In this document: one piece after another, positions 1 to 13,624 of the stretch
Numbering within the stretch: position 1 is the first letter of the stretch
Layout of the letters: each line of letters opens with the position of its first letter
NCBI GenBank assembly: GCA_036897445.1
Contig: JAYMTL010000016.1
Coordinates: 1-64,000, forward strand
Source of the DNA: Pelargonium tetragonum
Lineage: Eukaryota; Streptophyta; Magnoliopsida; Geraniales; Geraniaceae
DNA length: 64,000 nucleotides
Direction of reading: 5' to 3'
The notes under the pieces: model-generated
What the model was told of the DNA's origin: nothing
Seen by the model: the letters and a program-made list of their open reading frames with translations, nothing else
Database searches by the model: none
Made by a program: the position numbers and the translations under genes

Positions 1-3000
1 TTAAGAAACGCAGAAGACTACTTAAAGGTATACTTCTTATAAGATAAAGTCAAAGGAAATTGAAGATTTACCACTTTCGCTACAAATTTTATAGGTACCT
101 TGGAATAGGATACCTGTATATTACTAATAAACATTTTTTTCGCTAAAGTGCTTTTAAATATTTTAGTAAATTAAGGTTAGAGGAGGTGGTAGTCTTCTAA
201 GAGATAACTTTAGTTTAATGATAATATGTTTACTAGAACAAACCCCTTATTAAAAGGAAAAAATAACAGTTAAAGTTTACATTAATACCGAATTAAAAAT
301 GAAAAGCTTTTTGCAAGATTGAGCAAATAATTAAAAAGCGAGGGATGCCAAATGGTTGATAATTAAGGGTAAATTCCTTGTTCTTCTATTAAGGTATGCT
401 ACAGCTTTAGGATTGTAATCTATAAGTTTTTGGGAGTCTCGATTAAGAATGAATACTAGAAGTTCTAATCCAAAAAATTAGATCCGTTAAACTAAGGAAG
501 CTCTAAAATGAGCTATCGCATTTTTTGGAAAATACTGAAAAGTATAGGCGTCTAAATCCCTTAAAAGAGAAATTCTATTTCTAGGGTTTAGTTCTTAGTT
601 TATCAAACGAGTGAATTACAAAACACGACCCCAAAAATCAGAAGTACTTTAAGGGATAACTTTCCTGAGAGGATTTTTTTATAGGGTGCTGGTTATTGAT
701 CGCTTCTTTTTTTCCCTAAGATATTTTAAATCCTGTGCAATTCTACGGGAGTACTCATCTTTATAACAACACGAACACAGCGGGTTTAAGGGGAAGTTAA
801 TCACTAACAAAGATTTACAGAGAATATTTCAGTAACGCGAGTCTAGAAAATGAACTGGATTTCAAATTTCCACCCCGAGCGTATAGTTCAATCCCTTTTT
901 AGCTGTGCTCGGTAAGGTCTCAAGATCTGGGATATTTAGGATTGAAAAGGAAATTGAAACTTTCATAGAAGCGAAATTTCAAGGAAGGATAACAAAACGG
1001 GACTTCTAACATTTCCCAGACTTTTTTTACAAATATTTTGCTTTTTGAATCTTGGTAGTTAAACGGGTACTTTTGCCTTTTAATTACTTAGATAAATTTA
1101 TCCAGATCCTGAAATTAATAGAGTAACAATGTGCGCTTTAACCCTTTTCCTTTTAAGGACCTAGAGAGATAAACAGACATATGGACATGAGTATAAACAC
1201 TCCGGTTCACAAGCACCTAAAATGATGATAGTTAAAAAGTTTTATTATTCTAATAAAAAAAGAAATATGAAAACTCAAAGAATTGCTTTGAATGAATTAT
1301 ATAGGAATCGGGTTCATACTTTTGTAAATAAAAAGAAACCGATGTTAAGGAGTTGAATATCTCTTTGTATAATAAAAAGATCTATATCAAGCGCCTCCTT
1401 TTTTAATTTAAGCACTGCGGGGGTCCCCTAAAGCAAGAAGTATTTGCTGAAGGCGGGGCTTTAACTTTAATAAGAAGGTTTTCCTCTTAATGAAATACGA
1501 TTTCAGAAAACTTAAAAGGTAGTTTTAATTATTAGGAAGGCACTATTAAAGGGATTCCTCTTAGAAGAGCGCAGAAAGTTAGATAAAACTCTATTTTAGC
1601 CATTTTACTTTTTTCTTTTACTCAGTTTTTTTATGTTTTAAGTTCATAGAATTCTGTACGGACAATCCCGTTACAAAAAGAGACGGCGGGACTTGCCTCG
1701 TAGACAGCCCTCATCAGACTGCACAGATCTGACAAACTTTTTATTTTCGTACCAAGACTAAGACTTTCTATATGCTAATTTAAGGTATTTAATAATAAAA
1801 CCTCTCCTCAAATGTAAGCAATGCGAAAATCCCCTTGAACTTTAAGAGGCAGTCGTTTAGCCGAGAAAGAGTAAATATATTAGACATCTCAAACTTATTG
1901 TTGCGGTTCTTTCACATAAAATTGGGTGTTGTATCACAGCCTGGTAAACTCAAACAAAGTCGGGTGCGTTCAAAAAGAATTATAGTTTAAATTAAGACTG
2001 GTGGATACAGATTCCTTGAATAAAGAGAATTAATTGGCTTTTGGTTTACGTGTTGTAGCGTACTCTTAAATTACCTAAATATAGGGTATTCCCCGAGTTA
2101 TACTGCAGAGAACATAGGCTTCTTTTCTAATTTATAATAGACCGGGTTGGGATTAAACTGGGTAAGCAGTGCTTGATATAAATAAAGTATAAAGTCTTTT
2201 TAAAAGAGACGCAGTTACAGGAATTCCTTTTTTCGACTTTCACTGCTGGAATTCGAACCAAAAAGTAGAATGTTCAAAATGTGTTTACCTATAATATTAT
2301 TTTAATACTTGCAAGTGGTTTACTTCCTTACTTAGGTAGAAAGCCCCGTCCTTGAGCGCAGAAAGTTTTAGACTTTAAGTTTGATTAGTAAAATAGTACT
2401 GGGAGGCCCTACAAGCAAGTATGGAGTGGTTTTTAGTATTTATTTCAGAAGGAGGCACGTCGTAATTTATACCTTCTCACTCCCTGCCCCTTAAACTACT
2501 TTATATAAAATAGAGGCGTTAACCCTATAAATTTTCAGTAATAATTATATTAAAGAGCAGGTTACTCCTTATTGATTGATATAAACCTTGCCCTACCCTT
2601 CCATAATAAGTATGCTAAAGCATTCAATATCCTTGTTCTAAGAACTGACTCCCTTTGTCTTTAGCCGGGCCTCTGACCTAAGTATAAGCGGGTGCTCGGT
2701 ATCCTCCTTCCTGTTATACCTACCCACAGTGTTTACTACTAATTCTTGATCAGTACTAGTAGCCACTCTTGTTACTGCTTATTACTAATAAGTTCTGATA
2801 TTTAAGAGATTACCTCGGGTTACACTCGGAATACGGGCCTTCCCTTGAAATAAAGCTAATTTTGAGTAGAATATTAAAAGATATTTGGCAGTGCTCCTAT
2901 ATTCCTAATTCCTAAAGGATCTTAGAACTCCATTAGAAAGTTGGATTTCTTTCTGGGAAGGTATCATTATTATAAAATTCCTAGCATGAAATTTCTTACT

Positions 3001-6000
3001 GGAAATAGGAGTCTCTTTTATACCGAGCTGCCGAGTTGAAAAGTCTAACAAAAAACTAAGCTTATATTGGCTAGTAAATAAAGGCCTACAAAGGAGGACC
3101 CTAGTCTTATCAACGGGTTAACCTTTTGTTGTAAACCCCGCTTATGTACTTCTGAGTAAAGAAGCTCACCCACAGTCTTTTTTTGTTCTACTAGGAGCCC
3201 TTGAAATTTATATATTCTTTTCTTGCCTGTAAAAAGAACCCTTAATTAAATTACAAAATCCCTTGCTAAAGGGTAAGCTTCGAATAACAGGCTTTATTCC
3301 CTGCCCCCCTGATATTAACACGCAGGAAATACTAGTCTTATTAAATTGAGAAATTACCCCTCTTTAAGATTTTGGCATCCTTTTTTGGAAAAGGATTTCC
3401 TTGTCTGTCACCCCTAAAAAGTTTTGTATTCTCGAATAGGATAGCTTGTTCTTTAAAAACTAATATAGTGAAACAAATTTTTTCTTTTTTGAACTTCTAT
3501 TTTAAAAATGAAAGGCAAATTTCAGACATTCCAGTAAAAAGAATACTAGAATTCCCAGTCTGCTACAAGAAGGGAACTGGGTTTTGACCTGACACTCTTG
3601 AAAGACTCCTAATAAAAAAATTATATACTCAGCTTTGAAGGGTCGAGAAGCTTGGGTTTTTGAATTCTTATGCTGGCCAATACTATACAGACTAAAAATT
3701 TAGAGGGAACTTCGAAAAAATCGTTGCTTTATTTAGTAGCTTTTTTGTTAAAAAAGGAGTCTCTACAGAATAATAAAATAAAGGGTATGAGCCTTGCTAA
3801 GAAATCTTAAGGTTGAGTAGAATAACTTTACTATGAACTAGAATTCCTACCTGCTTCAATAGTTTAGAAGTTTTACTGTGCTATGACAAAGGGGCTTTTC
3901 CTAAAACTTTTGATAAGTAAGTGCCGAAGTAGACATACCTTTGGTGGCTTTTGATACACTAGCTGGCAAATATCCTTCTAAATCTACCCGAGTTTTATGG
4001 ATATAGTTAAAGGTTTTGGTCTTCTTGTGAGCTTTAGCGAATAGGACACCCCCTTTTAAGAAAAGTAATGCTACATAGTAAAATAGTAAATAAAAAGGGC
4101 CCTTATAGAGTTAAAAAGCTCAAAATGGGTTTTATAGAACCCGCGGATAAAAAAATAAGGTAATGAAATTAATAGTTAAGGTTAATTTAGTGCAAATCTC
4201 GAACCGGTTGAATTTCTTAGAAATATCTAGTACAATTACTCTTACTCTGCCAGTACCTTCCCCGCCCCTAAAAATAAGATACTCTTTTTTAAAAACAACA
4301 GACGAGTGGAAACTTTTCTAAAAAATAAATGAATCTAAGACTTTTACTTCATTACAATAAACTTTTGAAAACAAAAGAAACTCGTAAAAATTTTAAAAAG
4401 AAAAATAGAGGTCTTATCTATATATAGCGTCAAACTCATACTTTTTTGTATTAGTTTTCAGAAAAAGGTTGACACAAAAAGCGCGGTTTCCTTGTTATTT
4501 TAGGAAGTCTTTTTTTAGTTTATACAAGGTAGTCGATTTCATTTGCAAGAAGTAATGAGTCCCCTTAGTGAAAAGGCTTAATTAAAAGGGAGGATTCTGA
4601 AATTTATAATTGAAGAGTTGCAAGTACAAAAGAATCCCTAAACAAGTGAATACTCATCCTTTTAAGGAAACCTTCAATATTGTAACGTAACTAGTTATCA
4701 AACAATCTAAAGCGTGTACGGAACCTCTTGCATAGAGTAAAAATGCATCAAATCTAAACCTTGACAACAAATTTCCAAGTGTTCGCTGATTATAAAAAAG
4801 AAACTTTACTAGACATAAATTTTTGGGGATTCAGATTAATAACCTATAATTTATATGTTATTTTGTAGATCCTTATAATAAGTTTGAGAGGACCTTTCGG
4901 TAGAATTTAAGGGAAAACTTCTTTTTCTTTAGCATGACCATATGAAGACTTAGTATTTACTTACATTTTACATGTCAAAGTATCTGGGAAGACTACTTTT
5001 CGATTCGATAGGAATAACAGACGATTTTAGATGTCGTTCTCATACAACTTGTGCTTATAAAATTATAACTAGAATAAGAAAGCCCTGATATTAATAAAAA
5101 TTCTTTTCTTAAACGAGATTTCTACACCCGAGCAGGTGAAAAAAGTCTCTTATAAATACAAAAATTTTTAACCAAAGGAACTTACAACAAGAGCACCCAT
5201 AATTATAAAGAGGAATATCCCCTTAAGTTGAGTTGTTTTATTACCTCGGTCTAGTAGTAAAGGAGACTCGCTAAGCAGTTTCCGCATTAGAAGTTTAACT
5301 AACTTTTTTGGATAGTTCCGTCAAGACCTCTCGGAAAGGATAGATGTATAGAAAAATGTCAAGAGGCTCCTTAGGACTAGTAAATAAATATTTATTTACT
5401 ATAAATAGGATTTTAGTCGTAAGGCGGGGGTCTTTTGCTTACATAGATACAAGAAACGAGAAGGGGTTTTAATTCAGTTTTTAGTGCTTGTAATTTTTTG
5501 GAAAGCTTGATCCAGGTCAGTTAGTGATGAGTAACACATGCGCATTTTACAAGCGTTTGGGTTTAATCTATTAATCAACAATAGTACTGACGAGAAACCC
5601 CAAAAGTCTAAGTTTTCTATCAGTAGGCCTACTCAATGTGTTTTTTAGCTTATATGTGTTTATGCCTATACCAAAAATAAGGTAAGCCCGAAACTTTAGG
5701 ACTCTTTTGAGGGAAGATGTGTTGGGTCCTAGAACGCTTTACTTTTATATTCGGGAATCCCAGTCTATAGTAAAGTGGCAGTAAAATTGGGGCAAAACTT
5801 TATCTTTTAAGACGTACCCCACTCCTTATGTAAGAGGACTTGAGAAATCCCGAGTGGTTCCGATTAGTATATGAAACTTAAAGTCAAGGGTGGTAGCACT
5901 AGTTATACTAATTACACAGGGTATTTATGAGTAGTCCCCTTTACTCTAGACTCAAAGTATCCAAAATAGGATTTCATTACAAGCCTCTCTTTCAAGTCCA

Positions 6001-8410
6001 GGAAAATACTGAAGAAATTTTTACGCGTTGAGTAGTTACTTAATATATCTGAAACTTGAGCTAGGGGATCCTTTTATTAGGTTCAGCCACTAGAGCACAA
6101 AGCTGCAGAAGGCTCGTATTTGTTTTTTTAGGGGGCAAAAAGAGAAAGTAATTCGCCTTTCTGGAATTCCTTAGGGTCAAACTTCTTTATAACAGTTAAG
6201 CTTTAGAGTTTTTGAGTCCTGCGGTTTCTTAATCTAAAGTGGAATTCTTATCCATTTCTTGAAGCGAGCTTTTATAAGGAAGGTCCTTGAATTGAAAGAG
6301 ATTCTTAAAGAGAAGTACAGAACATTTCTCAAGAAAAAAGGGGTACCTTAGTTTACAAGACTCCGTAAATTTTGTCATTTTTATTCTATTTCCTATCAGG
6401 AGTACCCGTAATTGGTACAACTTAAGGTATCAATCGGGCGGTTTAGGATAACTAAAAGAGATTTTTATATGGCGTATTCTTGTTGAGTTTTTCCCTATTA
6501 TACTTTTAAAAATCTCTGTTAGTTTAGCTTTGTATTCGTATGCAAGTAAGTTTCAATCCTTCTGGTCAACTAAGAGTCCTCGCGGTTGGGTGATTACATA
6601 GTAGTAGGCGTCCCCTTATCGTATAAAAAAAAAGTCTTTTGTATTACAAACTCCTAGAGTTCTTAGATTCCCCTGATAGTCCAAAAATTCCAATTATTAA
6701 TTATTTAATTAAATGTTCGGAGGGCCTCTTGCCAAGTTCTAAAATCAGTTTAGATCTGTAAGTTGTACTTCTATTCCAAAAGTTGTTATCAAGGAAACCT
6801 CTAGGCTCTAGGAAGGGTGGGGACCAAACTGTTAATAAAAGTGGAAAGAAAAGAATCATAAAAAATCCTACTTACACAAACGCTACAGGCTACCCTATCT
6901 TATCTAGCAAAACTGAAGCGTTTTGAACCTTTGATATTCCCTTTTTTATAAGTCGTCGATTTGCTTTCTATTACGGATTTTTTTAGTAGCAGAGCTCGAA
7001 CTCAGACGAGAGTCCCATAAAATAAAAAGGGCTTTCTATACCTCTATACTAAGTGATTACACTATCCATTTATACCCCTGTACGAAGTCAAAAAAAAGAC
7101 TAGTATATTAGTTAGGCAACCTACAACTATAATACCAAACTTTCTTGTGTCCCTATATAAAAAGCATAAACCCTTGAATTCTTTGCTAAAATCAGAATGC
7201 TTTATTTATAGTGTATTAATTATATGTTAGGGAACTTCTAAAGACCCCCAAATTCTTTTATTTCGGGATTGCCCTGGTCTTAGTAGGGCGTTGTTTGACC
7301 AGTAAATCATTAGACAGGGAGTTAAGAAGTCCCCTGCGACCGGATACTCCTAGAGTGACCCCAAGTTATGTTTTAAAGAAGAAGTTAAATTGTAATATAC
7401 TTAAGTTTGTTGGGTTAACATATACGGAAATTCTCTTTGCAAAAATTCCGTGTTCCGTAAACAAGAGGGGACTAAGCACTAATCTTCCACAATTAGAATT
7501 ACTTTCTTTCCGAGCAAGGAAGCTTTTAGTGTTAGTTTATCAGCTCCAGTTCCTTTCTACGAGAATGCCCTCTTATATTTACTGTTAGTTGGCAGTGCTT
7601 CTCTTAAGCTATGGGTATTCCTGAGGGGGAAGCGCTTGTTAAGTACCCGGTATAAAAAAGAAAGCTTGTTTGGGTCATATAATCAAAAAGAAAAACTGTA
7701 GGTCGTAATCCCACAGGGTCCTTCAATTACTAAGGCCCCCTTTGTACTTTGTCACTCGAAATTCCGTCAAGGATCAAGGCAAGGGGGGATTCATATAAAG
7801 ATATTCATTATACCAGATATTCAGTACATGGACCTTCCACTAATATGAAGAGATCCCGTACTTTATATAAGCGACAAAAATAGAATTATACTAACATTCG
7901 TAAGACTCGTACTGCAAGGAAAACTTAGTAAAGTCAAGACAGCGCGCCCCTCTTTGTGTATACCCCCAAGGATCCATTCTGGCTTAATAAGCTCCTTGTA
8001 CAGTAAAGTTCTGAAAGCTCTCTGTTATAATACTTTCATTTTTTAGATAGTAATTATAACAAATGAAGTCAATTTATGCCCTATCAAATTAGTACCAAAG
8101 GGAATTTTGCCGGGAGGGGCAACTCTTTTAAAAGAACTTTTTGCATCTCATATTTTTATTTTGCGGTTTACTGCTTATATTCAGTTCCTATTAGTTAGGG
8201 GTTAGTCTAAATTATTGCCTCTCTCGCCTTTTGTGTGTGACATTACTAGGTAAGTGGTTTCGAGTGAACACTTCCTGCAAATCTGCTACCTTCCCATAAA
8301 GGTTTGAAAGCCGAGAGAAAAATCGCTTAAATAGAGATAGCTCAAACTCCCATCCAATTTTCAAGGTAAAGGTAAGCTTGGGCCTCTTAGAGAATTAATC
8401 TTTAAATTTA
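1..8410. other. gene-free AT-rich spacer, left part
   Basis: No credible gene was found on either strand. Frames are short (maximum 97 codons, at 7295-7588), have no recognisable motif and are broken at the rate expected for such DNA. The texture is AT-rich sequence sprinkled with short G-run/C-run pairs such as GGGATTCC, GGAATTCC (2220-2227, 6173-6180) and GGATCC. A 24-bp palindrome (5378-5401) and the 10-bp palindrome AAGGGCCCTT (4094-4103) lie here and are listed or mentioned separately. Confidence 0.7.
5378..5401. repeat. perfect 24-bp AT palindrome
   Basis: The two 12-base halves, starting with TAGTAAATAAAT, are exact reverse complements, with no spacer. The sequence can form a hairpin or a cruciform. 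It lies in gene-free spacer. AT-rich palindromes arise more easily by chance than mixed ones, so a function is not implied; the length is still unusual. Confidence 0.75.
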
Positions 8411-8478
8411 TGGAGTATAGCCAAGCGGTAAGGCACCGTTGATATCGGCATGCAAAGGTTCGAACCCTTTTACTCCAG
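8411..8478 (+). tRNA. trnQ: mitochondrial-type tRNA-Gln-lineage gene with shortened anticodon arm
   Basis: The 68-nt sequence folds into a cloverleaf. A perfect 7-bp acceptor stem pairs 8411-8417 with 8471-8477, with discriminator G at 8478. The D stem is GCC/GGC (8420-8422 with 8432-8434) and the D loop carries GG. The T stem AAAGG/CCTTT is perfect and its T loop is TTCGAAC (8459-8465). The acceptor, D and T arms match mitochondrial tRNA-Gln as I know it (start TGGAGTATAGCCAAG, end TTTTACTCCAG). The anticodon arm is odd: only three pairs, CCG/CGG (8436-8438 with 8446-8448), closing the 7-nt loop TTGATAT. The relatives have five pairs and anticodon TTG, so about four bases are missing. Read literally, positions 34-36 are GAT (isoleucine), with T33 and A37 in place. 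It may be a decaying tRNA-Gln, an edited tRNA, or a tRNA with changed identity. CCA is not encoded. No neighbouring gene was found. Confidence 0.8.
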
Positions 8479-9211
8479 GTAGTATTTAGACGGGTCTTCG
8501 GGGGTTTCTCTTGCTATTAGCTAATATTCCGTTATTCCGTATTATATAAACGAGTTAGACCTTGTAAAATGACTCAGAGTTCCCGTAAAAATTCCTGGTT
8601 ATATAAATTTTATAACTAGTTCGAGCCTTTGACTGGCAAAAAGAGTAGCACGTGTAGTGTGTGTTATAGGGTATATAAGCTTCTCTTGTCTTTTAGCAAT
8701 TATTAAGGACTTCGAGAGAACAGGAATTCCCTAAAATCTATAATGAAATAGACTCCGTGGGGTAAAGGGCTCTCCTTAAGAAGAAACAAAAATGCCTTGT
8801 ATTTTCGAAAGTTAAGAACCGGGCCTTATTTTATAGGAAGTCCGGTGAATTTTTTTAAGTAAATCCCCGGAAAATCCAGTTATAAAAGAAGACTTTGTAC
8901 ATCAGAATTGTACTAACAAATCTAACTTATTTTATTTAGGTTACTGAAGCGCTTATCTAGGTTAGAGGAAAAAAGGTATAGACTCTATGTTAATGAATAT
9001 GAATAAAATATACTAGAATGGCCCTCCCACCTATCTGAAGAAATTCTTAGTACTTATAAAAAGGACTCCTATCGCAAAATAAATGGAGAACCTTTCCTCT
9101 ATACAAGAAAACCTGTACTGGTGTATAATAAAGTTGGAGCTTGAGGGCTCCTTTGGAATTTTTCTGTATTTTATGTATATAGTAGTACCTTGTATACCTG
9201 TATATCCTTTC

Positions 9212-9230
9212 AAGGGGTAACCCCCTTTTT
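9212..9230. repeat. GC-rich hairpin followed by a T run
   Basis: AAGGGG (9212-9217) pairs with CCCCTT (9222-9227) around the 4-nt loop TAAC, and T residues continue to 9230. The shape resembles an intrinsic terminator, but no upstream gene on the plus strand lies close enough to need one (the tRNA ends about 730 bases earlier). It is more likely one member of the dispersed GC-palindrome population. Confidence 0.6.
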
Positions 9231-9686
9231 GCGATCCCTTTTATATCCCGGCCATGTGACTTTTTTCTTATCTAAAAAACTATTAATACTTAATATAGGA
9301 TAAGTAGACCCTTTTTAGTTTAAGGGAGGCTTTCCATATAGGGACTTTCTTTACTAGGATTTAGTATTAAATCCTAAAAAAGGAGGAGAAAGATTTACAA
9401 ATTTAGGTAATAGCTCAGCCCAAACCCGGTTATTGTAAATAGACACACGAATAAGCTCTTACTATTTTGATAGAATACCTTTTGTTACCAAGCTAAAACT
9501 TTTTCTTGTTAAATTTATTTAAACTTTGTTTGCTAGTCAAGCTTCCTGAATCCTGAATAAAGGAGTCCGCCCGCTAAAGGAAAAGGTTATGCTACGTTGG
9601 AGTTATTTTCTACTTACAATTAGGATTTCTACAGGGTATAAAGAAAAGAGCAGAGATGCTTTATCCTTAAGATTCTGCCTGAATAT

Positions 9687-9717
9687 TTTAGCTATCCCCG
9701 TTTAGCTATCCCCGTTT
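9687..9717. repeat. 14-bp tandem duplication
   Basis: The unit TTTAGCTATCCCCG occurs twice head to tail (9687-9700 and 9701-9714), and the first three bases of a third copy follow. The copies are identical, so this is probably a recent slippage or duplication event. Confidence 0.85.
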
Positions 9718-11809
9718 GGAGTATGAACATTAGTTTAGTAGTGAATAAGCCGTTTTATTTGCCTTTTTAGTTATGTAATACAAAAAGCTAGATTTTTTAA
9801 TAGCTTTCCCTTTAGAATATATCTAGAAAGGCATCCGAGAATAGGGTCGTAGATTTCATATCTAGTTAAAAACTTCTGTGCATATACTGTGATCCTGTTC
9901 TCAATTTTAGCGTTGCTTTTCATTCATGAAAAGTAATTTGTTCTTAAAGTGCGTGTTCTTGTCAAGTTGGTAATACAAAAGTCTAACCTTTACCAGCCTA
10001 AGGGGGCTCCACGAATGAATATAGTTTTAGCTTTGCCGTGTATCTTAAAAATGTCTTACTATAACTTATAGTTTAACCTCAAAATTTTGGGTTTTACGTG
10101 TTTCCCTTACCTCTCTGAATTCTTGGTGCTATTTACTTCTCGATAAGGTTTTGCAATTATTTCTTAATGGGTGGATCCGAGGTTATATTCTAACTACAAA
10201 CAATTAGTATAATTTTTCTTTTTGACCCGTATTAAAATTCCGGCTAAGCTCAGGAACCCCTTGGCGAACTTTTTCCACTTTTAAGACTTTTAACGACTAC
10301 CGGAATTTTATTATATAGAATAGATTAATCGGGACTTTAAAAAAGGAGTATTACTTAGTTTTTCCGTTCTATACATTCGTAATTCAGTTAGACTTGTGCA
10401 AGGACTAGATGGAAAGAAATTTCAATTGATGAAATAGTAAGTCAAAACGCAAAAGGGGACTCCTCTTATAGACCTATAAAATTTATGTATCCTAAGGTAT
10501 TTATTCCTGGCTAACAAATGAACTAAAGTTTAATATTTAGTGGTGCCCTAGTTTTGTATACTTGTGTTATACTTTACAATTAAATAAAATAGATAAGGGA
10601 TCTCTTGTTTCCTTTTATTTCCTTTTAGAAGCGAGGTATCCTATGATAATGCTTAAGTATTGGCACCAAATTATATAATTATAAAAGGCATACGAAGGAA
10701 CACTACGTAACATAAAATTTCGACATTCAGGCTTTATTTATGGGGCGATTTACCAAGGGGCTCCTTCAGATTCTTTCTTGATTTTATAAGATTAAGTTTG
10801 GGCTAAATAAAGGGAACTTTGCTATATTTAACTCACGATATATATATATTAACGCCTCCTTTTCCGTTATCTTGGTCCCATTTATAGACAAAAATCGAGT
10901 AAAAGAAAGGTAGAAATGAAAATCCAGTAAAGTTTCTTTTCTTTCTTATAAGGATCCTTTATCTTCTAGATCTCGAAACTTTTATAAAGAATTAGGTAAA
11001 GCTCTGAAAAAGGGTACCACGCCGAAGGGAAACATAGAATTTCTTTTAGTCCCTACAAAACCGAAAAAGACTCCTAAAGATGAGAAAAGATCCAACTTCT
11101 AAGGGTAGGGCTCTCGTTATATAAAGAGGAACTTCCTTCAGTTACCTATTGTTAGACACTAAGGATTAACACTTATTGAGATCCTACTCTTTTTTTGTAT
11201 TACTGGTGTCGTACCAAGCTTAAGTCCTCTTTTCTCTTAACCCTCTCTCGAGTTAAATTGACTTCAGTCCTCTAAGTTCTTCAGAAGTGGAACTCCTTGG
11301 GTTTCTCTAAAAATTTTCTTTTTGTAGTGCTGGCCCTATCTTCAAAGTAAGAGTTTAAATAAGAATTAAAAGCAGTGCGTCCTTAACTAGAAAAACCTAA
11401 TGTAAAATCCCTGTAAAAGATATTTAGTAATGCAAGAATACTCTGTTAATTAGACCCTCCCTATTAGAGAAGAGGCTGCAATATTCTGCACTTTATAAGG
11501 TAAACTAAAACTTATACGTAATCGATATTTAATTTAAAGGGATCCTTATTCTATATTCTATGGGGTACGTACGAACTGCGGAAAACTTAGGAAGGGGTAT
11601 TTGGACGTACTGTCAAAGTTTTTACCTTATTTTAAGGTGTTAGAGAGGTAAGCCTAAACTCACGAGGTAGACAAAATCGCAGTTGAAAAAACCTTTTATA
11701 ATATTAAAGCGATGACTTCCTACAAGAGTGCGAGAGAGCTCCTTTTTTTTGCAGCTCTCACTAGGGCGTCCTTTTCTTTTTGTTTCCTATACTATATAAT
11801 AAATACTAT

Positions 11810-11866
11810 GGATTCGAACCTAAGACCTAAGAAAACCACTATAGACTCCGATTTTACGAGTGCTAA
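11810..11866 (-). pseudogene. tRNA-like fragment, possibly class II
   Basis: On the minus strand the stretch contains a canonical T-loop core, GGTTCGAATCC (11810-11820). About 25 bases further 5' (in the RNA sense) is an anticodon-arm-like hairpin, ACTC/GAGT (11845-11848 with 11858-11861), around a 9-nt loop. The length between them would suit a long-variable-arm tRNA (Leu, Ser or Tyr type). The T stem has only two good pairs, no D arm or acceptor stem can be closed, and position 33 is not clear. I call it a probable decayed tRNA; chance resemblance is possible. Confidence 0.3.
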
Positions 11867-13624
11867 ATTTGTTGAGTAGTTAAATTAATAAAGAGCCTCC
11901 TAGCGTCCCGCGTTACTTCCTATTTCCCAGCTTAATTATTTAGAGGAAACTTTATAAGATAACACTTGTGTGCGCCTTTTAGCTCTAACTAATCAGAATT
12001 TAGTCTTAGTAGCATAACATAAAGAGTGGGATAGGGGAACCCTTTTATTGTAAAGTATTTAGGAGCCGGTGCTTACTAAAATGAAATATCCAGCAGTAAA
12101 AACTAGTTATGAAATACTAATTAACAATTTTTAACTAAAAAGAATTTTCTATTAGCATTGTTGCGCAAAGAGTTAAAGTAAAGTTCCTCTAAGACTTCAT
12201 TTTATGTAACACTCCCTTAGAAATTTCTCTCCGGAAAGGATGCTTATATACTTCCTTGACTTGAATAGCGCTTACCCTTTTTACAAAAGGAATCCCTTCG
12301 AGATAATAGAGAGCTTGCAGACTTTTAAAAGGTAGAAATTTAAGATATAAAAACTTTTCAATTCTAGTAAATTCTGGAATTTCTAAAATTGAAAAGCCTT
12401 CCTTGTTTAAATTAATAATCTTAAAATCGCTTAAATAAATCACTCTTTATTACATATATCTAATTATTGCACCCCAGGTCTTTCTAGACTTTAGTTGTAA
12501 AATGTATTCTAATTTTAAGTCTAAAAACAATAAACACTGTAGAGAGGAGACTCCATCAATTAGGTCAAGCATTAATTTTACTTACAGGCATAAGGGTCCG
12601 GCATTTTTTCCAGGTTAATTTTGGCTCTGTGATAATAGACTAAAACAAAAGGCCCCTTAAACTTAAAATACGAGGCCCATTTCCTGAAAAGCAGTAAAAC
12701 TCTTGGCGAAAATTTTATATAAGTTTGTTTTGCCTTTTTCTTAACCCCTTTAAGCTAAACCCTGGGTGTGTAATTCGAGCCGGCAAAAGTTTTTTATTAT
12801 AAAAAGTCTTTTTTATCGTTATTACTAGGATTGAGCATTTGAAAGTAGAGTTTTAGAAAGAGGGTGTCTGTCTTAGATCAGAGCTTTCCACTGTACAAGA
12901 AGCAGGTTCCTAGTACTAGGCCCCAGCACATACTATTTCATTTCCTTACAAGGAGTTTTTAAAGATTAAACGATAAGAGCAAGCTTCCTCGGGAGCTCCT
13001 GATAAACGGGGCTTCTCCTACACTTCAAGCTAAGAAATAAAGATTCTTGTTTTCTCAAGCCAATTCTATTTAATGTAAGATACCAGTCTTTTTTCGTTGA
13101 CGAGGTTTGTGCTACTTCCTAGTACATAGTCAAAAGGAAAAGGTACTACTACAAGAATTTCTGAAAAAAATGATACAATTACCAGCAAAACAAGAACTAT
13201 CTTTGTATAACTCTCTTACTTTATCTTTAGATGACACAATAACTGAGACTAAATACTAGTAAGTCATATTCCTCTTAATTGAACTGATACGGGATTTGGA
13301 CAAGGGACTCTAATAATTCTATAGTATTAGGTTAGTAAAGTTTTTTTGTGTTTAACCCAACCGATGAATGGATGTTTGTAATACCGAGTTTAGTGCCTAG
13401 GAAGCCTTATGTAGTTTTGAGAGTTCCTTTATTTTACTGCCCGGGTTTCGCTAGGGTGTCCTATACAAAAAAGCGGATATTGTCTATGCTAAGGAAAAGT
13501 TGTCGCTGTCACTCAAATTTTTGTATCAAACGAGTGCCCGGAAATAAAGTAAAATAACATAAGTAAAGAGAAACAACTAAATTGATCCTGCTATGAGAGC
13601 CTCCAATCCTTAATTATAAAACCG

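Noticed and set aside
2247-2258. GGAATTCGAACC, possible minus-strand T loop
   Set aside because: The stem does not pair, and GGAATTC words are abundant in the window.
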